Below are positions 28,591 to 47,070 of a DNA stretch of 64,000 nucleotides, piece after piece. This DNA comes from Cristatella mucedo (lineage: Eukaryota; Bryozoa; Phylactolaemata; Cristatellidae). Under the pieces are notes generated by a model. It saw only the letters and a program-made list of their open reading frames with translations, did no database searches and was not told where the DNA came from. A program made the translations under genes and the position numbers. Within the stretch, counting starts at the first letter, position 1; each line of letters starts with the position of its first letter. The stretch covers positions 1,762,001 through 1,826,000 of the forward strand of contig WPIO01000011.1 of the NCBI GenBank assembly GCA_009760855.2. The letters are read 5' to 3'.

Positions 28591-28934
28591 CTGAGGCTGT
28601 AGCCGGTGTAGCACCAAAAGAGCTTTCTTTACGCGTGGCTACGCTTGTCAGATATGGACTTAAATCTGGCTACCTACCATATTGACTGCAAAAAATGGAT
28701 GCATGATGAGAGGGTAGAGGAAGCGAGGAGACGGACCCCACTTTTGAGCTTGGAGCGTTTCTCTGAGCTTGGAGGTTAAAAGCTTGACCTTGGAGAGGTT
28801 GTGGCGACGCCAAAGCTTCTTCTTCTTCTTCTTAAAAACGTCCGTTTCTCGCAGCATTCTGGAACATTCTGTCACAATATGAGGGCGTTTCCTCTCATGT
28901 TATAGCTGACGCATAATCATATTAATAACAGTAA

Positions 28935-29000
28935 TACATTTGCACAGAGCTCTGAGAAAAACTTAATCTCTTCGTAGACAATTTAAGCATGCTGCAAAGG
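28935..29000 (-). mobile_element. LINE-B/SINE tail
   Basis: The minus-strand tail core (CTCTGAGAAAAACTTAATCT on the plus strand) is followed by the start of the LINE-B 3'-UTR. Confidence 0.5.
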
Positions 29001-29052
29001 AAGCACGGGCGAATGGTTACGCGTGGCGTACGAGCCTGAGTGGGATGGACTA

Positions 29053-29160
29053 GACTCCAACGAAATGTTCGCAAGGCGTATGCAAACTGCGTGACACTGA
29101 TTTTATTGGCTCCAGCGAAATGTCCGCAAGGCATATGCAAACTGCGTGACACTGATTTTT
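29053..29160 (+). repeat. tandem duplication, about 57-bp unit x 2
   Basis: ATGCAAACTGCGTGACACTG occurs twice with the preceding CTCCAACGAAATGTTCGCAA / CTCCAGCGAAATGTCCGCAA, so the two copies differ slightly. Confidence 0.7.
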
Positions 29161-30624
29161 TTTTTATAAGCGAGCCTCCGGAGCGATCCGACCGAGCCCG
29201 ATCCACGGCACCGAGCTGTTTTAACCCGAAGCTCAGGCTCAGGCTTATTGCTGCGCGCAGATAAATCGCCGAGTGTGTGAGATCGCGTGCTTCCGGCTTT
29301 ATTGCTTCCGGCTTTATTGGTTTCGCCGAAAACGGTAACGGACGATCCAGCATTCTAAAAAGGCATCTAGATGCTTGCCCGTCGCGATCGCTGCTCGATG
29401 AAGTTCTTCGCACAGCGCAGGGCAGCGGCTGAATTAAAACCGTTCTAGTTGTTAATAATACTCTTTAAAAGGAAAAACGCGAAGCTTCCTGTACTCAAGT
29501 GCTTATAAAATCCGAGCCTTGGAGGATTCGCGGAAGGATGAAGAAACGACAGGCTATGAGCGGGAAAGTTAGGAGTACACTCAATAGGACGAGATCGGGG
29601 ATGTATGAACGGATTTATAAAATCAGATGCTTAACAAAATTCCTCAGTTTCTATGCTTTCGCTCTTTCGGGCTGTGCGAGTTTCTTCGGAGTGGGTAGGA
29701 GAGCTGTAGCACTCAGAGAGAGCTCTCTAGGGTAGGAGAGCTGTAGCACCCGCAGCCGCCGCCGCGAGCTAGGCTGCGAAGCCGCTCACACCCAGAATTT
29801 AGCAGAATTTCTCCAGCAGAATACCGATAGCCCGGTCCTCGTGGCCATCGAGCTAGATATAATTTCCTGGAGAAGAATAGGCTCATTCTCTCTACGCTTG
29901 GGCGCTCGCTCGAGAGTCTGGATCGGATCGTCCAGAGAACGTTTAGCCGAGTGTCTGCGCACGCGCCTGAGTACCCGACAATAATTTCTGCCGATTCCGC
30001 AGCATTAGAGGCGGCAGTTCGAGTGTTCGCACAGAGTGCTGCAAGTTCCGCTGCTTAATTTACTCCACATTTCCCGGGTTTCACTTTACAGTTTAAGTTT
30101 CTTTTTCGAAACTCCGCACACTCCGACTTTTTATGCTAAATATATTCAAGCGGTACTGAGAGGGGCATATGCCGCTAAAAATCTGCTGCTCATAAATGCA
30201 AAATAAAGCGCGCGAGACGCTCTGCAGCAAAGAGTCGTACTCTGTGTAAATTTTGAATCCGTGAAACTTGTGTAACCGCTAAAATAATAGCGCATTGAAA
30301 TGTGGCGTGCTACACTAGCTAGATTATGACGATCCCGGAGATTCCTGAATAGCCATTCCTGCATTATAACCTCCAAGAGCCGGATTATTGTATATTATTT
30401 CTCGTTAGGAAAATGTAGCTGGGCATCTGAAGTAGTAGGTAGTCCGTTGTACTCGAAGCTCTGAGTTCTACGTTCGCGGCGGGGGGGGACGGTAACTCGA
30501 CGGCGGCTTGTGAGGCGGCGGTCATCTCACCGCCCACAGCTGAACGGCCCCAGCCCTCCGGCCCCCCGCCCCACTTCGCCGCGGAGACGCAAAAGTAGCC
30601 GGCGGCCGCGGGGCGGCGTCGGCT

Positions 30625-30835
30625 GCTTTGTGTATGCTGCCACTAACCACATTTGCATGCTGACCCTGTGCATGTCACCCCTAACCATGTTATTCATTTT
30701 GTTTGTTTTTCAAGCATGATTTTACTCACCATTCAATTGCATTTCCCTTTGCAGCAAATGTAAAGTGCCTAGAACGAGATTTAAGTTCTCTGAGGGCGCT
30801 TTATCAAGTACATTAATATTATTATTCGCTCAGAG
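30625..30835 (+). mobile_element. LINE-B 3' end (UTR and tail)
   Basis: Contains GCCACTAACCACATTTGCAT, CATGCTGACCCTGTGCATG, then TTGCAGCAAATGTAAAGTGC and the tail to TTATCAAGTACATTAATATT. It has no coding part. It lies at the upstream edge of the CpG-rich Hv1 region. Confidence 0.65.
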
Positions 30836-30839
30836 GACC

Positions 30840-31860
30840 GCCGAGACGCCGCCGGCGGCGGCCAGTGCGGCAGCGGCGGCGGCCGGTGCGGCGGCCGTGC
30901 GCTCGCTGTCGACTCGTTGCCTGCCCGGCCGCTCACCGCGACGCTCTGGAGGTCGCATCTGCGACCTCCAGAGCGTCGCGGTGAGCGCATGAGCGGCCGC
31001 GCCTCTCAGACCCGCCGCGAGCGCGCGCCTCTCCGCGGCGGCGGAATTCCCGTCGGCGCGGTCGAGGTCAGGCGAGCGACTTCCGACGACCGCCACGCCC
31101 ATCGAATTATCGTCGCGCGATAACTCGCCACCCAAAGGTCGCCCGCTGATCGCCCGTGTGCTCGGCGACTGCGCCGGCGGCGGGCGATCCGAGGCGGCGC
31201 CGCCTCCTCCCTATCTGCTCGGCGGCGGCGGCGGCGGCGCGCTAGTCCTCTCGCTAGGACGTCCCGTGCGCGCTCGCCTTCGCGAGCTGAGGAGCAGCGG
31301 CGGCGGCGGAGGAGGGCGGTAAGGTAACTGCTGCTGCTGCGGGGGCGGCCGCTGCGACTACGTGGCCGCCGCCGCCGGCGCTAGGCTCTTCCAGAGGCGG
31401 ACGGCGGGCAGGGGGCGGGGGCGGTGTTCTGCCGCCACCGCGCTGAGAAACTCTCCAGGCTCCCTACCGCAGGCAGTGTCCGGGATTGTCCAGGAGCGTC
31501 CGGCACCAGCGAGCGAAACGCAATGGCTGAGGCGGCGGCTCGAGCTGCCGCCGCCGCACGGGCTCGACGCCGTAAGGGTACGGCGCAAGTAGTCGCCCCG
31601 CCGCCGCCGCTGCAGGCGCTGCGGCGGCGCCGTAGGTGGCCGCCGCCGCTGCCGCCGGGCGAGGGGGGGGGGGCGCACGTCGAAGGCTTCTAGCCAATCG
31701 CCGCCGCCGCCGCCGCTTCCGACTCGCAGATCGGTTCGACGTCGGTTTCGGCTGCGTCCTGACTGAATCGAGTTGAGCGAGGCTAATTGGTCAGGGTCGG
31801 CATTGCCTTGGAGACCAGGACGCCGAAGGGACCGTTGCTCGACGCCGGTTCCAGCGCCCT
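30840..31860 (+). promoter_or_regulatory. CpG-dense region upstream of Hv1
   Basis: About 1 kb of extremely GC- and CpG-rich DNA with (CGG)n/(GCC)n stretches, ending at the CT tract. It probably contains the Hv1 promoter and/or a 5'-UTR exon, but no start site can be fixed from sequence. Frames here translate only to low-complexity Arg/Ala/Pro. Confidence 0.45.
30931..30986. repeat. perfect GC-rich palindrome, 27-bp arms, 2-bp loop
   Basis: The arm GCTCACCGCGACGCTCTGGA continues to GGTCGCA at 30957. After TC, the exact reverse complement runs 30960-30986. Confidence 0.95.
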
Positions 31861-31869
31861 AAGAAGCGG

Positions 31870-32104
31870 AATCGAGTATCGCTCTCTCTCGCTCCCTCTC
31901 TGTCTCTCTCCCTCTCTGTCTCTCTCCCTCTCTCTTTGTCTCTCTGTCCCTCTTTTTCTCTCTCTCCGTCTGTCTCCGTCTGTCTCTATCTTTCTCTGTC
32001 TCTGTCTCTGTCCCTTTCTGTCCCTCTCTGTCTCTGTCCCTCTCTCCGTCTCTCTCTGTCTCTGTCTCTCTCCGTGTCTCTCTCTGTCTGTCTCTGTCTG
32101 TCCC

Positions 32105-32135
<31 letters not shown>

Positions 32136-32410
32136 GTCCCTCTCTGTCTCTGCCTCTCTCTGTCTCTGCCTCCCTCTGTCCCTCTCTGTCTCTGCCTCTC
32201 TCTGTCCCTCTCTCCGTCTCTCTGTGTCCCTCTCTGTCTCTGCCTCTCTCTGTCCCTCTCTCTGTCTCTCTGTGTCCCTCTCTGTCTCTGTCTCTCTGTC
32301 TGTCCCTCTCTGTCTCTGTCCCTCTCTGTTTCTGCCTCTCTCTGTCCCTCTCTCTGTCTGTCTCTCTCTCTCTCTCTCCCCGTCTCTCCCTCCCTCTTCT
32401 CTCTATCTCC
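31870..32410. repeat. (CTCTGT/CTCCCT)n pyrimidine tract
   Basis: About 540 bp of CTCTGTC-type units, almost pure pyrimidine on the plus strand with regular G. It yields long spurious open frames on both strands. Confidence 0.95.
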
Positions 32411-32746
32411 CTCCGCGCCGCCGCCTCGCTCCGCAGCCGCTGTCCGTACGCCAACCGAGCCGAGCGGAAGTTCGCCGTCGCCACTGTCACAGCCGTCGCC
32501 AAAGACCTCTCGCTGGCCCCGAGAGGCCCGTCGCCGCAGCTGCAGCTTTGTCGTTCCCGGCGGTAGGCAGGACGCCTCGACGCTACGCCATCGGAGAGAG
32601 CGAAGGCGTACGCGCGATTTAGCCAAGAAGGATGCCGAACCTCGACTTGTCCCATGGGGCTGCCATGTCCATCTCTAATGTCCATCTAATGCAACATAGC
32701 GGATGTCCGCCCGCAGCTCCGCAAAGCCGCAGAGCAAGGACTAAGT

Positions 32747-32786
32747 GAGCGTCGCGCTGCAGAGAGCTCTCTGCAGCGCGACGCTC
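32747..32786. repeat. perfect 40-bp palindrome
   Basis: GAGCGTCGCGCTGCAGAGAG is followed directly by its reverse complement with no spacer. It lies about 330 bp before the Hv1 start codon. Confidence 0.95.
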
Positions 32787-33111
32787 CAAGCCCTGAGCGG
32801 CTTTCCGTGCGCATTCGATCGCTGTCGGCCAGAAGTGCGCCGGACGCCGCCCCCTCCCCGTCCCCCCCCCCCCCCCCCCCGTTCGGCGCTTCTGCGTCGG
32901 AGCGGGCGACTCCGAGACATCGTCCGCAGGGCGTCGCTGCCGCCGCTGGGGCATCGGACGCCCGCTCCCATTGCAGAGCAGCCGCGATCGGGCCGCGAAC
33001 ACGCGACACTCTTTCGAGACCGGCGGGAGCGACGGCCGCGTTGGACGACTGAGATCGCTCGCGGAATTCCCCGCTCGTCCGGCAAGTCTTTCCGGGTGAG
33101 GCGCGGACGCA

Positions 33112-39179
<6,068 letters not shown>

Positions 39180-39570
39180 GCGCCGCGGCACGGAGGCTCG
39201 GCCGGCGGCGCCCGCGGATTGCCCTCGCGGATTTTCGGTGCGGCGGTCGCCAGCGAGCGCAGCTTCCGGCGTTGATGTCCCCGTCGCAACGTTGTTCCCG
39301 GTCTCGCGGAACTAACGGCCGCTCGGAGTGTCGTGTGGCCGCGGCAGCAAGCGCAACGCTTGCTGTAGCACGCCGGGCCTCTCAGCCGCGACTGCTGACC
39401 TTAGTGTAGCCAGCACTGGAGCTCGCAGAGCAGTGAGCGGCCGGCGGTTAAGAGAACAAGCGCGGCGAGGAAACAGTCAGCCCGCGGTCCGCCCGCGGTC
39501 CGACGCAGTGCGCCGCCACCGCGCCTAGTGCCGCGGTTTGCCTGTGCTGCGAGGTCAAAGTTCAGGTAGC

Positions 39571-39752
39571 TAAAATAAAATACTAGCTGATTCAACAGCC
39601 ACTTTTACATAGCAACAGAAGATCCTTTACGGCTATTACCAGCGATTGCAGCGGTAATACAGGATCACCCACAGCAGGATTCGAATCCACGACCCCTTGA
39701 CCAAAGCCGTGAAAAGCCACCGCCTTAACTACTGTGCGATCCCGGCTCGCCG
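39571..39752 (-). mobile_element. SINE-A, tRNA-derived
   Basis: On the minus strand: GGTGGCTTTTCACGGC, B-box-like TGGATTCGAATCC, then the family body GGATCTTCTGTTGCTATG and the tail. It is antisense to and just downstream of Hv1. Confidence 0.75.
39574..39579 (+). promoter_or_regulatory. candidate Hv1 polyadenylation signal, from SINE tail
   Basis: AATAAA about 395 nt after the Hv1 stop. It is part of the reversed A/T tail of the adjoining SINE-A. No earlier AATAAA or ATTAAA is evident in the 3' flank. Confidence 0.35.
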
Positions 39753-40212
39753 CTTCGGCAGAACAATCTAGCATGCATAGCCCCGCCCTCGAAGAACTTG
39801 TGGGCGCTTTCTGGAATCGTCTGAAATTTCCTGGAAGCTCTCCTGTTCCCCTGCCGCAGCCTCTTTCTCGGAGTTTTAATAATTTCTACGAAAGAATCGA
39901 GGTCAAATCCTTACGGAAAACCTCTGAGCCGAACGCCGAGCGAAGCCATTAATGACCTATCAAGCGCTCGCAGCTGCGGTAAACGACACGAATCCATTAG
40001 TGCACGCACGCCGACGGTAATTCAAGCGAACTCTCATTTCTATTTGAGCAGGCTCGTGTGGGCGTGTCGTCGCCATCGCGTGGTTCCGCCTCCCCCACTC
40101 CCGGCCGAAGTTCCGCCCGCCCGACGGGCGCGCTCCGCACCGGCACGTGATCTATCCTTGCCGCGCATTTCACTTGCCGCTTCCGCGTCGGCCTGTACGC
40201 GCACTATCCTTT

Positions 40213-40228
40213 CTCTATCTCTGTCTGC

Positions 40229-40288
<60 letters not shown>

Positions 40289-40299
40289 GTCTATCTCTG

Positions 40300-40332
<33 letters not shown>

Positions 40333-40574
40333 GTCTATCTCTCTCTCTCTCTCTCTCTCTCTGTCTATCTCTCTCTCTCTCTCTGTCTCTCTCTCTGTCT
40401 ATCTCTCTCTCTCTCTCTCTCTCTGTCTATCTCTGTCTATCTCTGTCTCTCTCTGTCTCTCTCTCTGTCTTTCTCTGTCTCTCTCTCTCTCTGTGTCTCT
40501 GTCTCTGTCTGTCTGTCTCTCTCTTCTCTGTCTCTGTCTCTGTCTCTCTGTCTCTGTCTCTGTCTCTGTCTCTG

Positions 40575-40605
<31 letters not shown>

Positions 40606-40617
40606 ATCTCTCTCTGA

Positions 40618-40705
<88 letters not shown>

Positions 40706-40770
40706 ATCTCTCTCTTCCCTCTCCCTCTCTCTCCTTTCTCTCTCTCTCTCTCTCTCATTTCTCTCTCACT
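40213..40770. repeat. (CT)n/(CTGT)n pyrimidine tract
   Basis: About 550 bp of CT repeats with interspersed TGTCTA and CTGT units. It produces spurious Ser/Leu-rich open frames. Confidence 0.95.
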
Positions 40771-41059
40771 CCTTGGCACATGCTCCGGAGCAGCGCAGAC
40801 GACGGCTACTACACGAGTACGTACACACGCCCGAGTTCGTCACCTGCATCGCCTGGGTATTCATAGAGCCGTCATCACTACCGCCGCGCGTTTGTGGGGG
40901 GCCAATTGCCAATCGTCGTTATTCTTTGTCGCGCCGCTGCTGCGTGCGCGAGCCCCTACACTCGCTCTAGCTCATATTAACAAGGAATGTGACTAAGGAA
41001 GTAGGTAGCGTACACAACCTCTGATGCATGACGAGCGTCGGCTAAAATAAAAATAAAAC

Positions 41060-41250
41060 TTATTATATTTGTATAGCACCCTAAGAGAACTTCAAGTATG
41101 CCGCCGGGCTCGACCTCATGACCGCGGTCATAAAGCGCCTAGAGAGAGATTAAGTTCTCTGAGGGCGCTTTATCAAGTGATTATTATTATTATACGTTCA
41201 CCTTGAGCTTGGTTCAAGGCGAGCACCTTAACCACTGTGCCGAACCCGAG
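41060..41250. mobile_element. opposed LINE-B/SINE tails and a SINE head
   Basis: A minus-strand tail (41073-41100) is followed by a plus-strand tail (41128-41195, GAGATTAAGTTCTCTGAGGG, then (TTA)n). After it, on the minus strand, comes a tRNA-like CGGCACAGTGGTTAAGG (to 41250). Confidence 0.55.
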
Positions 41251-42064
41251 CGGCAAGGACGTAAAGCCGCTAAGAATTATTAACGCATCAACGTAAACTG
41301 GCAACGTTTTATGGTGACTAAACGCCGTACTTGTGCGAGTAATTTTTCAGCTATTGCCCGCACTCATACGTACGCGTAAATGACCACCGACTTAGGAAGT
41401 AAAAACCATTAAGAGTCGATAAACATAATTTACACAGCGCATTTTTATGAAGAAATGCCAAAATGTGAAGCCATTCTACGTAAAATCCTTTTAGACCACG
41501 CGTACGAGCAGCCGCTACGTAAGAATAACACAAGTATCTCGCAGCCGTTAACAATAGCAACGAATGGAAGAGCTAGGCAATAGCAACGCAATAACAACAA
41601 ACGGCACTTGCAACAAACTTAAGGAGGCCTCCGCCCCGTGCGCACGCAGCCACATGCCACCAGGAATCCTGCCTGGAATGAATCATTCTCAATACGCTTC
41701 TAAAACTGCACGCTAAGCCTTGGATTGAGCGGACAAGCACTTTTCTTTGACGTGGTACACGAATTGCACATAATATTGAAGCTAAGTGCCGTTTGCAGCC
41801 CTTGGAGGCTTCGAAGTTAGTTGTCCTTCAAAGATGTCACTAGAAAATTGGAAATACTTACGAGAATCACTAGTGAAGCAATGCCTTTTGCAAATGGGCT
41901 ATTCTCATGACCATTTTCAGACGTCGGCAGACCGAGCAGCGGACAAACGTCGCGCGAGCGCTCCTCTTATGAGCGGCGGCGGCGGCGGCGGCGACGGCGG
42001 CGACGGCGGCGGCAGCAGCGCTCCTGCTTAGCAGACGCATTAGTGTCGGCTGCCGACTGACGAG

Positions 42065-42286
42065 GAGAGAGAGAGAGAGAGAGCATTTGCAGTTCGGCGT
42101 TGAAACTAGCCTCACTGTCGGGCTCCGGCCGTCGGCGCCGTCGGTGTATTTGGTCTCACTTTGTATTGAGAGAGGGAAAGGTGAGAGGAGAAAGGAGAGA
42201 GAGAGAGGAGAGAAGAGAGAGGGAAGAGGAGAGAGAGAAAGAGAGTAGAGAGAGAGGAGAGAGAGAGAAAGAGTGGAGAGAGAGAA

Positions 42287-42332
<46 letters not shown>

Positions 42333-42447
42333 GAGAGAGAGAGAGAGAGAGAGAAGGAGAGATGAGAGAGGAGAGAGAGAAGAGAGAGAGAGAGAGGAGA
42401 GAGAGAGAGGAGAGAGATGTGGAGAGAGAGGAGGGAGAGCTAGAGAT

Positions 42448-42488
<41 letters not shown>

Positions 42489-42554
42489 GAGATAGAGAGA
42501 GAGAGGAGAGAAGTGAGGAGAGGAGAGAGACAGAGAGGGAGAGAGTGAGAGAAG

Positions 42555-42586
<32 letters not shown>

Positions 42587-42595
42587 AAGGAGAGA

Positions 42596-42667
<72 letters not shown>

Positions 42668-42751
42668 TAGAGCGAAAAGAGAGGGAGGAGAGACACGAGA
42701 AAGAGAGAGAGGAGAGAGAAAGAGAGAGGAGAAGAAGACAAAAGAGGAGAT

Positions 42752-42845
<94 letters not shown>
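42065..42845. repeat. (GA)n purine tract
   Basis: About 780 bp of nearly pure purine (GA with GGA interruptions) on the plus strand. This is the longest purine tract in the window. Confidence 0.95.
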
Positions 42846-42847
<2 letters not shown>

Positions 42848-44539
42848 CTCGGGACTGTGGAGATCTTAAAGTTTCTCGTTTGGCGTCCAGTGGAAAGCGG
42901 CTATTCGCGTGCGAGCTACTGCTGCCGCCTACGTGCATATCTATATTACACCAGTCACTAAAAAAAAATGTAGCCGCCATCCTTCCATTGGCAGTTTTTT
43001 GCGTCAATAGACTCCTGCATTATGAACTCTAGCAGTCCCGCAGACAGGTCTCTCTACGCGCAACGTGTCTATGAAGGCGTCAACCGTGTGGTTTTTTTAA
43101 GGTGTTCCTGATTGGTTGGCTGGCTGCCGCCTTAGACGCCGCCGATATAGCGCCTAGAAGTAGACTGCCCGGCAAATTTCTCGACTCTTTAAATTCCCGT
43201 CAGCCACCGGTCCCAACCCCGTCACCACTAAAGCGCAGACGAATCACGAACCTCGAGCTCCTGGCATTCGCGACTCCAAACGGTCGCAAGTGGGGACGCC
43301 GCTGCAGACTCGTAAGGAGCGACGCGAGACTCTCGTTTTTTTCTCTCGCCCTCTCGTCTGCAGCTCGGCGGCGCGCGCGCGTAGCGACGCTCGGCGTTGG
43401 GCGCCGGGATTGGTGTCGTTACATTAAATGCCCTTCTCACGCGTCAGATACGCCGCATTGGCTACGATCGAATTGCAGGCGCCCATCGATTTTAGATGCG
43501 GCGCCGATTACTGCTCTCTCCTTCGTTCGTCCGAGCTACGACGACAGCTCCTCCTGCAGCTGCGATAGCCGGCCGCCGCCTGTACAAATCTGGCGTCAAT
43601 TAGCTTCCGTATTTAGCGAGTTGCTAGCGCGCTCTATCGATAGAGCGAAGCGGGTCGCTCGTCCAAAGCCCGACAGTCTCCTCCGGATCTCGGACCGACG
43701 GCTAGTTGCGAGCGGTAGTAGCCGGCTGCGCGACCTCGTTCACTATTTACGACCCTAAACAATGCCACCGTTCGGTATCTACTGTCTGGTGGCATTTCTT
43801 TGGGGCAACGAGAGGCGTGACGCGCAAATAGCAGCGCTACGCCTCTCGTCCGGCGGGCTTTCCTGGCCGCTTGCGGCCGGCTTTATCGGGCCTTTTTAAG
43901 CATTCGTTCGAATTGGCACTGGCGTTGGAGTTCACGAATTTCAGGCTGACGACGTAAGATATTTAGGCGTTCGTAAGATTTTCGTGAGCTGCCTCGGAAA
44001 AGCATCCACATTCAAAGAAAAGCCAATCGTTGGCCGTCGGAGTTACGAGCCTCGGATTTCATGAGACTGTTAGCCACGGATGTTGCATTTAAACTCGAAA
44101 TTCCGAAGTCATTAACTTGACATGAGTGCATTAATGAGTTTAATCCGAAGTTCCAACTCTTAGCTAGAGTTATAATGCCGCCAAAAGTTACAGTTTTTGT
44201 TAAAGTTAACGTTGTGCTTTTATCAAAAGAAAACGAGACACGTCGCGCTTGCGTGCCGCGAGCTTGCATCCAGCGCTCATCCCGACGAGCGGCGCCCGAA
44301 TCGAGTGGCTACAGATGCTCTATAGCCAAAGCGATTCTCTCACACTAGGCAGAGTAGGTACACCGTAATAACAACGTGATTTTTAAGGACTGAAAATTTA
44401 GGTGGAGGATGGAGAGAGATATAGAAGTGAATGAGGAAACATTAGGTGGATCGATTAGGCGGATCGTGAGAGGTAGATGGCGTGAGAGAGGGGAGTGAAG
44501 GAGAAGAGAGAGCGAGAACAATTTTAGGAGGAGATAGGA

Positions 44540-44551
44540 GGTGAGATACAC

Positions 44552-44587
<36 letters not shown>

Positions 44588-44601
44588 CCGTGTATCTCAC
44601 C
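44540..44601. repeat. inverted repeat, 15-bp arms around (TA)n
   Basis: GGTGAGATACACGGG and its reverse complement flank a TA run of about 32 bp, a design like the 128-bp palindrome at 37.4 kb. Confidence 0.9.
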
Positions 44602-44606
44602 GTGTA

Positions 44607-44611
<5 letters not shown>

Positions 44612-44697
<86 letters not shown>
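44612..44697. repeat. (CA)n then (TA)n microsatellite
   Basis: About 37 bp of CA run straight into about 48 bp of TA. Confidence 0.95.
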
Positions 44698-44699
<2 letters not shown>

Positions 44700-44906
44700 T
44701 CAAAGCGAGAAAGTCTGCCACGCCGCAAGATGGCGCACTGGGGTCGCGTAGCAAGATGGCGAAATTCCGTCAAGCGGCAAGGTAGCTCTGCGTTGTCTTC
44801 CGGGACAAAACTATTATTACTCAGTGAACTAAGTTCGCAGGCAGTGAGCTGCTCATATATTTATATATATCTACTACACATATATCTACACACACATATC
44901 TACATA

Positions 44907-44909
<3 letters not shown>

Positions 44910-44994
<85 letters not shown>

Positions 44995-44995
44995 T

Positions 44996-45036
<41 letters not shown>

Positions 45037-45054
45037 ACACACATATTATACACA

Positions 45055-45128
<74 letters not shown>
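44910..45128. repeat. interrupted (CA)n with TTATA breaks
   Basis: Several CA blocks of 20-56 bp are separated by TATTATACACA-type breaks, ending in TA. Confidence 0.95.
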
Positions 45129-45259
45129 CATATGTACATATATTTATAGATAGACTGTATAGATAAATGGGCAGATGGAGAAAGAGAAAGAGGAAGAAGA
45201 CAGGGAGAGGATAAAGAAAGAGCAACACAGAGGTAGGTGGAAAGACGGTCGCGTTGCAG

Positions 45260-46900
45260 CGGCGAGGTCAGAGGTCGATTAAGCAATCTAACCGAGACAC
45301 GAAGCGGCGCTATCGCGACGAGAGCAGACGCCCTGTCTCGATGATGAAAAGCGACGCGCCTTCCGAGTACGCTGAGGGCGGAGCGGTCGACCCGGTCGAT
45401 GAGGTCGCGACGCGGTCGCCGGACAGGTGCCGGCTGCTGCCGCCGCCATTCTCGCGCACTGCAGTCGCTCGCGGAGCGAGGCGCGGGCGTCGGCGGCGGC
45501 GGCTCGTCTCCTGTGAGAGAGCCGCCGCCGCCGCGCTCCCTTGAGATGCGACCTCCTTTGTCGGGCGGAGCATTAGCGGCCCGCGCGATTTAGAGCAAGC
45601 TCGAGGCGCGGGAGCTTTCGTTTGTTTGCCCTCCTGAATTTGTAGGCGGCGGCGGCGGCCCATCAATTGATCGCCGCCAGGCGACGCTGAGTAACGCGCT
45701 GAGCTCCCGGCTCCGCTGGCTCCGCTGCGCTGTTGACGAAACTCCCGAAAAAGCTGCAAAAGGAGCCGTGCGAGCGAGCGCACGCGGCGCTCGCCGTCCG
45801 CGCACCGGAAGCCGGCGGCGGCGGCTGCGGACCTCCCACAGCCGCTCGCGTAGCTGGGCGCTGCAGCGCCGCGCACCTTAAGCTTTAAGCCAGGTGCTGG
45901 CCCTGACCGACAACGAAAGAGCAAGCGCGGCTCTGCGCTTCTGCTTCGGCACGCGAGGTGCCCGGGCGCGCCGACCGCAGCCGCTTCGCGAGGCCTACCT
46001 AGTGCGTTGCGGCGGCAGCGCGAGAGCGGCGGCGGCGACGCCGGACGTGCGCCGCTAGCTTGCGCGCGCTGCCGCTGCGAGCCGGACGCTGACCGACGCT
46101 CGGCATAGCCGCCGACGCGTCCGACTTCGTCCGCTGAGGCGACGGGCGACAGGCGGCGGAGCACTCGCAGCCTTCGGCCGCCGCCGCCAGCGAGCCCGAC
46201 TCGTGAAAGGCAGCCGCCGGGCGACGCCTCCGCCTTCGCCGCCGCAGCAGCGCGAACTCGCTTATCGGCCGCCTTTATTGCTGGGCGTCGCGGCGGCACA
46301 AATTCAATAAGTCCAGTCGTCTCTCGGAGCGCGGCATACAGGCCGACGACGGAGCTGTCGACGCACCGAGCCGTCGCCGCCGCCGCCGTCGACGTCGGCT
46401 TTGACTGGGCCGATCGCTCCGACGGGTCGCAGGCAGCGAGAGCAGCGAGAGCAGCGAGAGAGAGAGAGAGAGAGAGAGCGCCGCCGTCGGAGCGAAGATG
46501 TCGGGACAAGTGGGTCGAAATCCGTGGCACTTCTCGGAGGAGTTTGTCATCGATCTGCTGACTCTCAAGGGCAGCGGCAGCGAGGTGAGGCGCGCGGCGA
46601 CAATCGCGGTCCGCTCGCCCGCCCGCTCCGCCGCCCGATTTTACGCCTGCGCCTCCTCGCGATTTCCCGACGAAGCTCAACTGAGTCGCGAGTAATTGGC
46701 AGACGCTGCTCGCGACCGAGAGCGACCTCTCGCTCGCGCTCCGTCGGCAAGGGGCGCGCCGCCCGGGTATTCGCCGAATCCTTCAGTGCTTGCGCAAGAC
46801 GCCGGTGCGGCGGCGGCTCGCGCTGACGGCAGCCGCCGGTAGTACGAGCGCGCCGCAGCGGCTCCTGAACTGGCGAGTCCTTCGCTGCAAACAGCGCGGG
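45260..46900 (+). promoter_or_regulatory. CpG-dense region around the first-exon candidate at 46.5 kb
   Basis: About 1.6 kb of GC- and CpG-rich DNA with (GCC)n runs. It may be the promoter of the DPP-like gene. A 456-codon antisense frame here is low-complexity and not credible. Confidence 0.4.
46498..46584 (+). CDS. candidate first coding exon of DPP-like gene (variant 1)
   Basis: The ATG is in context GCGAAGATGT and encodes MSGQVGRNPWHFSEEFVI, then DLLTLKGSGSE. It ends CAGCGAG before donor GTGAGG in phase 0. It differs from the surrounding low-complexity translations and lies in a CpG island. The phase 0 end fits the transmembrane exon at 60224. I do not recognise the peptide, and the cytoplasmic N-termini of this family are poorly conserved, so the link to that gene is inference. 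It could belong to another gene. Confidence 0.35.
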
Positions 46901-47070
46901 TATGTAACGGTTGCTGGTCCGTGCAGATGCGTGACAGCTACTGATAGAGCTGGCGCCCCCCAAGTTACAGTCATGAATGCTGCGGCGATGTACACAGCTA
47001 CCTGTAAAACAACGGCAACAGATACTACAGTAACCGGGCGGGTGCAAATACTAGCTCGCACGCTTCATTG

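Larger units (their letters stand above)
27196..30624. other. intergenic DNA with LINE-B debris
   Basis: It contains a decayed LINE-B copy (28165-28590), a tail (28935-29000) and a tandem duplication of about 57 bp (29053-29160). The remainder, including 27196-28160 and 29300-30620, shows no gene or element I can name. Confidence 0.6.
39180..46497. other. intergenic DNA after Hv1
   Basis: It holds the Hv1 3'-UTR, SINE-A (39571-39752), a 550-bp CT tract (40213-40770), opposed LINE-B/SINE tails (41060-41250), a 780-bp GA tract (42065-42845), a (TA)n-centred hairpin and CA/TA tracts (44540-45128), and a CpG-rich stretch from 45260. The 43102-43758 frame is GC-rich and unlike anything I know; 43800-44340 shows nothing. 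Confidence 0.6.

Noticed and set aside
31783-32685. 300-codon minus-strand open frame and its plus-strand counterparts (up to 259 codons)
   Set aside because: They are translations of the CTCTGT/CTCCCT tract (RDRE or SLSV repeats) and have no non-repetitive domain.
43102-43758. 218-codon plus-strand open frame
   Set aside because: No recognisable domain, and composition and codon pattern are like the GC-rich surroundings. Without transcript support I do not call it a gene.
45310-46680. 456-codon minus-strand open frame
   Set aside because: It is a long frame only because the DNA is GC-rich and poor in stops. It is Arg/Ala/Ser low complexity without a recognisable domain, and it overlaps a better plus-strand exon candidate.
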